The notes under the pieces were generated by a model. It saw only the letters and a list, made by a program, of their open reading frames with translations, did no database searches and was not told where the DNA came from. A DNA stretch of 64,000 nucleotides. It comes from Amoebophrya sp. A120 (lineage: Eukaryota; Sar; Dinophyceae; Syndiniales; Amoebophryaceae). Both the position numbers and the translations under genes were made by a program. Positions 54,759 through 64,000 of this stretch are shown here, one piece after another (the stretch's first letter is position 1; every line of letters begins with the position of its first letter). The DNA lies in NCBI GenBank assembly GCA_905178155.1, contig CAJINV010000023.1:586289-650288 (forward strand). The letters are read 5' to 3'.

Positions 54759-56950
54759 CTACTGACGAGAGGAGCTCTTATATTGTAATGAAACATGATC
54801 CCCCCCATATCGAAAAGAAAATTTGTGATGCTGATTTGTGAGGACCACATAATTCGTCTTGCGTATAAGGCAACCGGCACCCATGTGGCGCATTTTGCAG
54901 CGAGTCTGTCATGCGTTTTCGCCTATGTCGCACTTGTTTCTAATGCTCAGCTGCTACCCGGATGCGTACCCAAATGGGCTCAGAATAAGCCGACAAGCTC
55001 TTGCTGCAGTACAAAGCTCATTTGTGTACACAAATCCAGCAACACAAATTGTCTCTTTGATATGGGATGGGCGCTTTTTTCACTTTGATATCTTAGAAGT
55101 TTGCAAGACCTTCGGCAACGCGGGGTTGCCAGGGCATGAGCAGGAGAAAATATCGAAAGGAAACTACATCCCGCCTCCACCTCCATATCAAGAAAGGGGA
55201 AATCTCCGATGCAAGATCATTTCCGTACACAAATCAGCTCTGTCTTGCAGTAAGAGAATTATGGCGGCAGATGCAAAGCCTGGGCCGGGATGTTTTGAGC
55301 TAGGCGCTTAGGATGGCAAACGTCTGCCCTTTAGGTCCAACGGCATCACAAACGAAACCGCGCGCATAATGTAGCGAACTTTCTGGATTTGTCTCCTTGC
55401 AACACAGACGCGACCTGTCGCTGCAAATCAGCATCACAAATTTGCAGAAGCATGCCGCTTCAATATGGGGAGGGGAGATTTCTCCTTACGATAGCACAGA
55501 GCTGAAAACCAGAGGCGAGCCGATCGAGAATATCCAGTGCAAAAGTATCGTACTCGCATTGCCATCATGCATTACAAATCCTTTTCTTAAGGTAAATCTG
55601 CATTACAAATTTTATTTCTAATGCTGAGGAAATTTGTAATGCATTTATACGAGTACGATACTTTTGCAGTTCATAGAGAATATCCAGTGCAAATATCCTT
55701 AGATGTCTGGAAGGATCCGAACTTGTGATGCGAATTGCGGTTCTTCGTGCAAAGATTTGTATTGCATGACTGGCAACAGGTGCAGCTTACACCTCTGGCC
55801 ATGCTGAGAGGGTATTTCTCATGCGGAAAAGGCATCGGAAAGGGGCTGCAGAAACTGTGACCATGCTAGGACCCGCATTCCAGATTTGAGAGAGGGAGCT
55901 AGAAAAACTGCATGACAAAAAATACAAGCTTTTATGCAATACAGATTTTTCTGGAGTCCTGGACAAGCAATACAAGTTCAACCTTTCCAGACCCAGACAT
56001 ATTTGCATTTGATACCAGGCTGTGCTCGGTGGGGATCAGTCGGTCCAGTTTCCCGTGGATAATCAGCACGGGCTGGTTGCTGATGTTCTGGATGTGCAGT
56101 AAGTTTTGAAACCGGTCTATCACAAGAAAAAAGTGTTACAGTTACAACACATTTGTTGTAAGTAACTTCAGCAAGACAAATTTTCTCTGCATGAGAGAGA
56201 AAACTTGCAATGCCCAGACCATGATAAGGGAAAACACGTATGAAATGAAGCACGGAAGCATTTCTGGCATGACAGAGGTTGTCTGTCATGCTGGGCTTGC
56301 AACACAATGTGTATACTGTAACACTTTTTTCCCACGATACGGTCGCGCCGATCGGGGAACAAACTGCTTGTGGAGGTTGTGCTCGAGCGGCTGCCGGTCG
56401 TTGCAGTTATGCAATACAAATCAACAGTTCCCGCACATGATGCACACAGTGCATCACAAATTTTTTCCTCGATGTAGAGCTGCATGCAGCTTGTCTCGCA
56501 GCAAACGAGATTGCGAGAGAAGTTTTGTGATGCAAAAACGAGTGTGCGGTATTGATTTTTTTTGGACGATAGTAGTGCCCCCCGATGCCACCGCCGGCGC
56601 CGCCCCGTACGTGATCTATGAATTGCAAATATGCCTGCGTCTGGAAGATTTTGAGACTTGTCATGCACGTTTTGCATGAGCCATGATGTCTATGTCTAAT
56701 AGCATCACAGATTTTTCGAGGGCTTATTGATGCGTGCTCCGCATGACAAATGCCCTCTTCGCGTAGCAAAAATTACATTCCCTTCACTGCTCATGCAATA
56801 CAGTTTTTTTTGGAATCCAGATGCAGCATCACAAGTTGCACTCTACTTCCAGACGCAGACATATTTGCAGTTGATACGACCCAGGGAAAGACCAGGTTTT
56901 TGAACAGAAAGCCGACGAGCGCAGCTTTGACTCTCGCGCCGGCGCCTACG
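54759..56950 (-). CDS. alpha/beta-hydrolase-like protein, N-terminal half not found
   Basis: Minus-strand exons 56950-56882, 56611-56577 (after the 56617 element), 56402-56345, 56117-56020, 55525-55499, 55145-55096 and 54775-54759 join in frame by the same rule. The diagnostic stretch is NISNQPVLIIHGKLDRLIP followed by TEHS, the strand with HGxxD (acid residue) typical of ABHD17/ABHD13-type serine hydrolases. Upstream lies RVKAALVGFLFKNLVF and a Ser/Thr-rich segment. The GxSxG nucleophile and the catalytic His near the C-terminus are not found, and the upstream frame runs into the opposite-strand GT29 start. It may be a decayed fragment or a gene whose 5' exons I failed to place. Confidence 0.4.
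54781..55090. mobile_element. introner, family C
   Basis: Repeats TCTTA/TCTTA. Confidence 0.94.
55151..55493. mobile_element. introner, family C
   Basis: Repeats GAAAA/GCACA. Confidence 0.86.
55531..55675. mobile_element. introner, family F
   Basis: Repeats GAGAA/GAGAA. Confidence 0.95.
55681..56014. mobile_element. introner, family A2/A
   Basis: Starts right after the GAGAA of the family F element; repeats GAGAA/CCAGG. Confidence 0.85.
56118..56339. mobile_element. introner, family E
   Basis: Repeats CGGTC/CGGTC. Confidence 0.95.
56408..56571. mobile_element. introner, family K
   Basis: Repeats GCAGT/GTAGT; ends TATGCAATACAAATCAACAG and TTTTTTTTGGACGATA; only copy seen. Confidence 0.72.
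56617..56876. mobile_element. introner, family A
   Basis: Repeats TGATC/CGACC. Confidence 0.87.
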
Positions 56951-57225
56951 TTATGCATTGCAAATCTGTCTGGGTCTGGATGAAGGATCCGATCTTGTGA
57001 TGCGGGTTGCGGACTGTGCAAAGATTTGTGTTGCATGACCGGCAGCAGGTGCGCACTTCTGGCCATGCTGAGAGGGTATTTCTCATGCAGAATAGGCATC
57101 ACGAAGGGGCTGCAGAACCTGTGATGCTAGGAGCCGCATTCTAGATTCATTTGAGGGAGCTAGAAAAACTGCATGACAAAAAATCTCGGAATCTTCCGGA
57201 CCCAGATCGATAATTGCATTTCATA
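56951..57225. mobile_element. introner, family A
   Basis: Left repeat TACGT has no partner at the right side, where a family B element has inserted into its end. Confidence 0.82.
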
Positions 57226-57228
57226 GAG

Positions 57229-57508
57229 TATCCTGAGTAAAAACGTACCCACACCATAGTCAAGATGGGGAATCGGCTAGACAAATCCACAAGTTTTGGC
57301 TGTTTTGCATGACAAATTTGGATTCGTAGTGTAGTGCTGTTTGAGCTAGCTCAGCAGCATCACAGATCTAGCATACCATGCTGATTGGAGCATGACAAAT
57401 TGCAAAACACGACTAGAAAATGCTTCTCATGGGGCTCCGCATGAGAAACATTTTCAGCATGCAGATTTGCATTACAACTCTGGCGTGGGTACGTTTTTAC
57501 TCAGGATA
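57229..57508. mobile_element. introner, family B
   Basis: Repeats TAGAG/TAGAG; the left TA is the last two bases of the family A element, so this insertion is younger. Confidence 0.94.
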
Positions 57509-57527
57509 TAGAGAAGACACAAGAACG

Positions 57528-60500
57528 ATGCCGGGCTTTATCCCGTGTAAAATAAACTTTCCCGCGCCATAGTCAAGTTGGTAAATCTGCAACACAAATC
57601 TCCCAGCTTTGGGAGGTATATGCATGACAAGTTAATATCTGTAGTGTAGTGCAGTTTATTAGCAAGGACAGCCATATCACAAAGACGCCTGCTCATCCTG
57701 TAGTTTACAGCATTACAAACCCCAGAACACGACTACAAATTCCTCTCTTGCGGATGTGCATTACAGATTTTTCTGTAGATGCAAATCTGCATGCGTTGTT
57801 ATCATGCAGATCTGCAACTACAGAAGCATTTGTGAAGATGCGGCGCATGATCCCCATGAAGAGGGGCATTTCCGATCGTGTTTCCCGGACGAGCAGAAAA
57901 TGCTGTAAACAGGAGACGTAGAAGGTGGCGTTGTAAAAATGTTGCTGCTGCACATGCACTTGCTGATGCTGAACAAACTGCAGTATGATACAGAGAGGAG
58001 CTTGTTATCATGCGTGATTCCCAAAAAAACTTCTGGGTTTCTGTTGGGATTACATCTGCATCTTGAGGACTCTGGTGTGCGGACGCTTATTTTCCTCAGG
58101 ATACGCTATGTACTCTCATCTTCTTCAGCATCAGCAGGAGCTGCTTCAGCTTCCAACATATCAAAATGAAAAATCCCCCCTCCCCATGTCAAAAAGGAAA
58201 GCTGTGATGCAGATTTACAGTCACAAATCAGCTTTGTCATTCTAGAAGGGAAAAGATGCGGACTGTAGTGCTGAGTGGCGTGGGGAAGCCTGCATGTTCA
58301 GCATGATAGGAAGCAACAGGAAGTGGGAAACAGCATGACCAATTGCCTGCAAACGAGGCCACAACTGCGGCTCGGGCTCTTGGCCTTCTAGCATTACAAG
58401 TCGATTTCTGTACTCAAATACAGCATCACAAATTTCGTTTTCGATGCGGGGAGGGGGAGTTTTTCCTTTTGATACAACAGCTTGAAAATTCCCTGGCTTT
58501 TGCTCGGAACAACGCTTGGGCTGTTTTGCGCTGCCTACCTGGTATCAAATGTAAAAATGTCCTCTGGGTCTGGAAGATTCTGAGACTTGTCATGCATGTT
58601 TTGCATGACCCAGGACGTCTGTAATGCATGCCCTAGCATCACAGATTTTTAGAGGGCTTCCTGATGCCTACTCCGCATGATAAACGCCATCCCCGCGTAG
58701 CACACACCTAGACTCCTCTTGCTGGTCGTGCAAAAATACAGAGTTTTTTAGAGTCCGAAGTTAGCATCACAAGTTCCAACCTTCCAGACCCAGACACTTT
58801 TGCATTTGATCCCTGGCAGGGAGGATCAACTATGGAATCAACCACGATCCATCATCATCTTCCTCGTGCGCAGGAGCTTGGGCAGTTCTTGGACCTACTT
58901 CCAAGCTCAAATTTCGCCAGCAGCGCAGCAGTCTGGCGAGTGGCGCGCAGTTGAGTGGGCCTGATGCCCTGCAAGGAGGTATCAAAATGAAAAATCCCCC
59001 CTCCCCATATCGAACCGGAAATTTCTGTTGCTGGATTTGTGTACACAAATCAGCTCTGTCTTGCAGTGGAGGAATGCAGGCCCATATCATGCCAATGTAG
59101 AGAGGTTTTGGCATAGGCAAGCAGCATGAGGGCTGTCTATGCTGTAGGCCCAACAGCATTACAAACCGCCTGCATAATGGGGCGGAGCATATGCCGTTGC
59201 TTTCTTGCAAGACAGACACGATCTGTGGCCACCAACCAGCTTCGCAAATTCTCTGAGGCATGCCTTTTCGATATGGGGAGGGGGGGTTTTTCTTTACGAT
59301 AGGAGGCCAGAATGTTCCTCGTCCGAGAACCTCTTCGGCAGGGCGAGATGAGATGAAAATGAATAATAAAGTAGAAGCGCCGCACGTCCCGCAGCCGCCT
59401 GTTAAGAATACACCCACGTCGAGCGCAACAAGCCCAACATCAAGGCCCACCAGTTCTTCGCAGCTCGTCGCGACACAACAAGTCCCAAATGGTGGTCTGA
59501 AAAGGAACCATCAGACGTCTACTGACGCGGCCGCTGGTGCCCTGTACGGCATCTGCAGCGTTGTGTCAGCGGCTGGCAGCGTATGAGAGTGCACAGCCCC
59601 CCCTCGTCGTGCTCATCATTTCTCATGCAAAATACCCAATTCCACACTTTCCCTCCTGTCACTATTATGCATGACAAGTTCTGGCACTGGCAGCCCAAAT
59701 GGCACTACACTCCTGTGCAAACTTGTCATGCAAAACCTGCATTCTGGTTGACACTTGTATTGCCGTTCATGCTAAACGAATGAGGGGGAGGCGGAGTTGT
59801 GCTTTGTCATACAGCGTGTTGCTGTTCGAAGACGGATATCAAATGTAAAAATGTCTGGGTCTGGAAGAATGCAATTAATATTTACATTGCTTAACTTCCG
59901 GGTTCTGGTCCCGCCTACCCCCCGGCGACAGGTGACCTCGACAGGTGACCGCGACAGGTGACCTTGACAGGTGACCTCGACAGGTGACCTTGACAGGTGA
60001 CGCTGACAGGTGACCTTGACAGGTGACTTTGACAGGTGACCTTGACAGGTGACCCGGACAGGTGGCCGCGACAGGCGAAGCGAGAGGATAAAGCAAAGGC
60101 GAGACCAGCGCCTGGGCGCAAATATTTATTTTTCACGCCAAACTCCGCTCTTGACATGAAAAATAAATTAAACGCGCCCAAACAAAAAAATGCGACGCGA
60201 AAAATGAAAAAGATTGAAGCTGTAACACAAACTGCCTCCATAAACAAAGAAGTCTTCGCGTTGTGATGCCAAAATCAACAAGCGGCTATCTCTGCAATGC
60301 ACGGCCAGGAGACAGCTTCTTACTTTGCTCTGTGGAATCGGAAAGGCGTTGCGCTTCAACATTAGAGAACTTTTTTGCAGCAGCCACACAGAGATATTCA
60401 CTTTGCTTCTATTTTTGTTTTTTCTTGCGAAATGCAGTGTGCCTAATTCGCCCTTTTTCCACTAGCGCTTAGCTCACTGAGCGACTACGCGCGCGCCTGG

Positions 60501-63500
60501 TGTGAGGCGAGGGGCGGACGCTGTCCGCCCCGATGCCGAACACCCTCCCCCCACTAGCGTTTCGCGCACTAAGCCACTACGCGCGCGCCTGGTGTGAGGC
60601 GAGGGGCGGACGCTGTCCGCCCCGATGCCGAACACCCTTCCCCCACTAGCGCCACTAGGGACGAGCACAAGGCCCCAGCGTGGGGACCCTGTCCCCACGC
60701 TCGGGTGGGCCTTGTTTGTCATGCTAAATCTGAAGCATGCAAAAATCTGTGTTGCATGATTGGCAAAAGTCGTCCAGTTTTGAGCAAGTCGGGAGAAAGT
60801 TTCTCATGCAGGATAGGCATGAGAGAGATCGCACAGAATCTGTCATGCTAGGTCCTGCATTCCAGACCTCATGGGTCATGGAAAAGCTGCATGACAAATC
60901 GCGCATTCTTCCAGACCCAGACATTTTTACATTTGATAACGGAGCGAACATCGACGCCGCGGATGCGGTATGCATTGCAAATACGTCTGGGTCTGGAAGG
61001 TTCTGAGACTTGTCATGCGCGTTTTGCGTGCGCCATGATGTCTGTGATGCATGTGTGCCCTAGCATCACAGTTTTTTTGAGGGCTTCTTGATGCCTATTC
61101 CGCATGACATCAAATGCCCTCTCCGCGTAGAAGTTGTAGCAGAAATTACATTTTTCCCTTTGCTGCTCATGCAATACAGATTTCTTTGGAATCCAACCGC
61201 AGCATCACAAGTAAGCTGCATTCTTCCAGGCCCAGACATATTTGCATTCGATATGCGGTCGTGCGGACGTCGCAGGGTCCGGTGCAGGAGTTTAAAAAGC
61301 ATGTGTATCAAATGCAAATATCCCTGGATGTCTAGAAGGTCACAACTTGTGATGCTGTCTGTGGATTCTAAGAAAATTTGTACTGCATGACCAGCAAGAG
61401 GGGTCCGGCTTGTCCTACGTGAGAGGGCATTTCTCATGCGAAATAGGCAAGAGGGAGCCCTCCAAAAATCTGTGATGCTAGGCCATGCATGACAGGTATC
61501 ATGGGTCATGCATAATATACATGGCAAATCTAGAAATCTTCCAGACCCAGACATTTTTGCATTTGGTAATGTGGGGGCCAGGACCACGCTCGCTATCTTG
61601 TCAGACACGTTTTTCGAACCTATCCGGAAGCTGCCACGAACGATATTCAAAGGAAAATAAATCCCCCCTCCCCATATCGAAAAGGAAATCTGTGATGCTG
61701 GATTTCCGTACACAAATCAGATTTGTCTTGCAATAGAGGACCTCTGCAGGCATACGCGGACCCTGGGCAGCGAGGTTTTGACATACACATAGGCGCCTAG
61801 CATTTCAAATGTCCACATTGTAGGCCCAGCAGCAACACAAACCGCCTGCATAGTGCGGCGTAGCCTGTGGGGTTGCCTTCTTGCAAGACAGAGACGATTT
61901 GTGGCCACAAATCAGCATTGCAGATTTCCCACCTTGGCTTCCTTGCTTTTCGATATGGGGAGGGGGGATCATTTTTGCTTACGATAAACGATGCTCGATC
62001 ACCTGTTGCAAGAAATCGCCGCAGCAGCGGCTCCGGAACCTGGACATATATCCTATGTGAAAACGTCCCCACACCGGAGTTGTGATGCAGATCTGCATGC
62101 CAAAAAAGTTTCTGATGCGGAGCCGCATGAGAAGCATTCTCTAGTGTAGTTTGGGCATTTGTCATGCTCTAATCAGCATTACAGGCTGGGTCTGTGATGC
62201 TGCTGAACAAGCTACACAGGATTACTCTACGAGGCTAAACTTGTCATGTGCAACAACCAAGGCTGCCTGATTTGTCTAGCAGGTTTCCCATCTTGACTAT
62301 GGGGTGGGGACATCTTTGCTCAGGATAGTTTCATCCAAGTCCCCGACCAAAAATCCTGTGGACGAGCTCGTGGAAAGGGGTGCGCCGGTTCCGAAGCGTT
62401 ATCAGGCAGTATGTATCAAATGCAAATACGTCTGGGTCTGGATGGTTGGAACTTGTATGTAATGCTACTGCTAGCTTTCCATATTACCTAGAAAATCTGT
62501 ATTGCATAACCAACAAATGTCGCAACCTCTTTTGTACATGCAAAAACGCAGTTTCTCATGCGGATTGCCAATGAGCAGAAAGCGTTCAGGAAAGTTGTCA
62601 TGCTGGGTTGCATTCGGAACTGTTTCGATCGTTCACATTTTAGCATCACAAGTTTCCAGACGCAGACATCTGTGCATTTGATAGTATGTGTGCAAGCACA
62701 AAAACGAACTCGACTTCTACATCTCGAACGTGTTCAGCGATCGTATCAAATGCAAAAGTGTCTGGGTCTGGAACAAAGCAACTTGTCACGCTAAATCTGA
62801 ATCATGTAAAAATCTGTGTTGCATGATTGCCAAAAGCTGTCCACTTTTGACCTAATCGAGAGACAGTTTCTCATGCAGGATAGGCATGACAGAACTAACA
62901 CAGAATCTGTCATGATGCTATGTCCTACATCCCAGACCTCATGGGTCATGGAAAACCTGCATGACAAGTCTGGCACTCTTCCAGACCCAGATACTTTTGC
63001 AGTTGATAGATCGCGAGGTTCTACAATGTGCGGCGACCTTTCGCCAGAACGAACCGAAAAGAGGAACGCGGATGATCACCTCCGGGCTAAAGTACATTGC
63101 TACGTATCAAAAGGAAAAATCCCCCCTTCCCATATCAAAACGAGGTTTGTGATGCTGGATTTGCGTACACAAATCAGACTTGTCTTGCTCGAGAGGACTG
63201 CAGGCGTATACTAAGCCTGAGTCGAAAGATTTCGGGCTAGGCGCTGAGCATGGAAAACCTGTAGTCTGCAGGGCCAACAGCATCACAAACCGCCTGCAGA
63301 ATGCGGCGGAGCCTGTGGAGTTACGTTCCTGCAAGACAGAGACGAGTTGTGGCCACAAATCAGCATTGCAAATTGTCTGAGACGTGCCTTTTCATCGACA
63401 TGGGGAGGGGGCAATTTTCATTGTAATACTACGCTGCTGCTCACTAAGGTCTGCTCCGAAGTGCACCTCTACGGCTTCCAGGATCACCCGGGGAAACCCG

Positions 63501-64000
63501 CCCTGTACCACTACTTTGACTGGGTACATTATCGCAACTCAAAAGTGTTTTACAGTTGCACATTGTCATGCAAGACTGGAAACAGAGACAACCTTCCTCA
63601 TGCAGGAAATGCTTCGGAGCCTCGTTTCCTTCCTGTTTTCCGTTGTGATCTTCACATTACAAGTTTTCTCTGCCACACAGAGAAAATTTGTGATGCAGAA
63701 ACTCCAACAAGTGTGTAACTGTCACACTTTTTTCTCGGGATATACATAAAAAGCAGGTGGATGTTGGTACAACTGGCGTCACAACCAACAAGGTCGTGAA
63801 CCACGATGGCAGAAATAAAGATGAAAATCAAATAAATGCGACCAGCGCGGTCTCGTTCCCCTCGCGGCCGCCCGGAGCAGAAAAAAAAAATGAGAAAGCG
63901 AAAGTGTATCACGGCGAGGAAAACAAGTCCGCCTATCCTGAGTAAAAACGTACCCACACCAGAGTTGTAATGCAGATTTGCAAAGACAGGAAGACTTGTA
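57528..64000 (+). CDS. family 29 (sialyltransferase-type) glycosyltransferase, 3' partial
   Basis: ATG 57528. Exons 57528-57538, 58109-58158, 58480-58542, 58817-58979, 59307-59581, 59817-59836, 60944-60968, 61259-61305, 61574-61643, 61992-62048, 62333-62413, 62689-62743, 63014-63104, 63434-63529 and 63748-63933; the last introner runs off the window. About 430 codons in one frame. It has type II membrane topology: short Ser/Ala-rich cytosolic end, helix IPWLLLGTTLGLFCAAYLAG (residues 24-43), then a Pro/Ser/Thr-rich stalk. Sialyl motif L: GANIDAADAVVRTSQGPVQE and HVGARTTLAIL (about 194-225). Motif S: TSGLKYIATLLLTKVCSEV then HLYGF (about 328-351). Motif VS: YHYFDW. GT29 enzymes normally use CMP-sialic acid in the Golgi; donor use in this organism is unknown. 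Confidence 0.85.
57539..58103. mobile_element. introner, family B, inverted dimer
   Basis: Repeats GGCTT/CGCTA; left half in one orientation, right half is the reverse complement of the same family half. Confidence 0.85.
58159..58474. mobile_element. introner, family C
   Basis: Repeats CAACA/CAACA. Confidence 0.95.
58543..58811. mobile_element. introner, family A
   Basis: Repeats CCTGG/CCTGG; right end GATC. Confidence 0.94.
58980..59301. mobile_element. introner, family C
   Basis: Repeats GGAGG/GGAGG. Confidence 0.95.
59582..59811. mobile_element. introner, family H
   Basis: Repeats CAGCG/CAGCG. Confidence 0.95.
59873..60722. mobile_element. composite minisatellite-bearing repeat, copy 2
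   Basis: Longer version of 27343-27800, with about eleven 13-bp units (59934-60075), an AT-rich middle and two GC-rich units. Inserted in a family A introner of the GT29 gene. Confidence 0.7.
59934..60075. repeat. 13-bp minisatellite
   Basis: Same unit as at 27396 (ACAGGTGACCTCG and variants). Confidence 0.9.
60969..61253. mobile_element. introner, family A
   Basis: Repeats TGCGG/TGCGG. Confidence 0.95.
61306..61568. mobile_element. introner, family A
   Basis: Repeats ATGTG/ATGTG; right end GGTA. Confidence 0.94.
61644..61986. mobile_element. introner, family C
   Basis: Repeats AACGA/AACGA. Confidence 0.95.
62049..62327. mobile_element. introner, family B
   Basis: Repeats ACATA/GTTTC fully decayed; exons join as PEPGHNPSPRP. 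Confidence 0.85.
62414..62683. mobile_element. introner, family A
   Basis: Repeats GTATG/GTATG. Confidence 0.95.
62744..63008. mobile_element. introner, family A
   Basis: Repeats GATCG/GATCG. Confidence 0.95.
63105..63428. mobile_element. introner, family C
   Basis: Repeats CTACG/CTACG. Confidence 0.95.
63530..63742. mobile_element. introner, family E
   Basis: Repeats TACAT/TACAT; sits just after sialyl motif VS. Confidence 0.95.
63934..64000. mobile_element. introner, family B, right end outside window
   Basis: Left repeat CCGCC; TIR TATCCTGAGTAAAAACGTAC. Confidence 0.9.

Larger units (their letters stand above)
59837..60938. mobile_element. introner, family A, with nested composite repeat
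   Basis: Repeats ACGGA/ACGGA; exons join as FEDGANIDAADA in sialyl motif L. Confidence 0.95.

Noticed and set aside
57509-57538. GIVLVSS as the strand before the hydrolase core on the minus strand
   Set aside because: Attractive by family comparison, but under the excision rule it is out of frame with GAGARVKAALVGF, and the same bases hold the GT29 start codon.
454-63742. CRISPR-like pattern of repeated motifs at regular spacing
   Set aside because: The repeats are inverted pairs bounding 150-400-bp elements with exon sequence between them. There are no direct-repeat/spacer units and no cas genes.
454-63742. Group I or group II self-splicing introns
   Set aside because: No conserved catalytic core, no GUGYG start or domain V-like hairpin, and the size and TIR structure vary by family.

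Overview
The window is eukaryotic and is built in an unusual way. Short coding exons are separated by about 138 small transposon-like elements, about 60% of the sequence by my estimate. Each element begins TATC (or TATG/TATT), ends GATA (or CATA/AATA), has terminal inverted repeats (TIRs) of roughly 20-35 bp, and sits between 5-bp direct repeats of the host exon. I count about 78 elements with perfect repeats and about 40 more with one mismatch. If each element is removed together with one copy of its 5-bp repeat, the flanking exons join in frame. These are therefore introners: mobile DNA elements that act as introns, without GT-AG ends. I sort them by TIR into eleven families, A to K. This organisation matches what I recall of syndinian dinoflagellate parasites (Amoebophrya). 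That assignment is inference; there is no rRNA or other marker gene here to confirm it.

Layout. 132-3471 (+): 3' part of a SAM-dependent C-methyltransferase. 3472-6137: non-coding and repetitive, with a 658-bp N gap flanked by duplicated sequence, so the assembly is doubtful there. 6963-8633 (+): a 109-residue Cys-containing protein of unknown function. 8716-10448 (-): tentative single-pass membrane protein. 10608-19026 (+): a family 61 glycosyltransferase. Removing 26 introners by the one rule gives exactly 449 codons plus a stop. 20995-47960 (+): a secreted adhesin-like protein of about 2,590 residues spread over 60 exons, with PAN/apple modules, four F5/8C-fucolectin-like modules and a LamG module. 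48284-54758: repeat-rich and gene-poor, with satellite-like repeats, two sets of 48-bp repeats and a possible retrotransposon fragment. 54759-56950 (-): alpha/beta-hydrolase-like C-terminal part. 57528-64000 (+): a family 29 (sialyltransferase-type) glycosyltransferase, cut by the window end.

Two Golgi-type glycosyltransferases lie near a giant lectin-like surface or secreted protein. That would suit glycan display or glycan recognition, but nothing in the sequence shows the genes are co-regulated; each looks like an independent transcription unit. Families and typical left ends: A TATCAAATGCAAAAATGTCT (variants TATGCATTGCAAATATG and A2, ...ATATCCCTGGATG), B TATCCTGAGTAAAAACG, C TATCAAAAGGAAAAATCCCC or TATTGTGAGGAAAAATCC, D TATCCAAGAAAAAAACTGTG, E TATCCCACGAAAAAACTGTT, F TATCCTGTGCAAAAGTATCG, G TATCACATTGAAAAGTGCCC, H TATGAAAGTGCAC, I TATCCCAAAGAAAAGCACAC, J TATATGGAAGCATCAGGATC, K TATGCAATACAAATCAACAG. 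In the feature list, repeats are given as left/right 5-mers.
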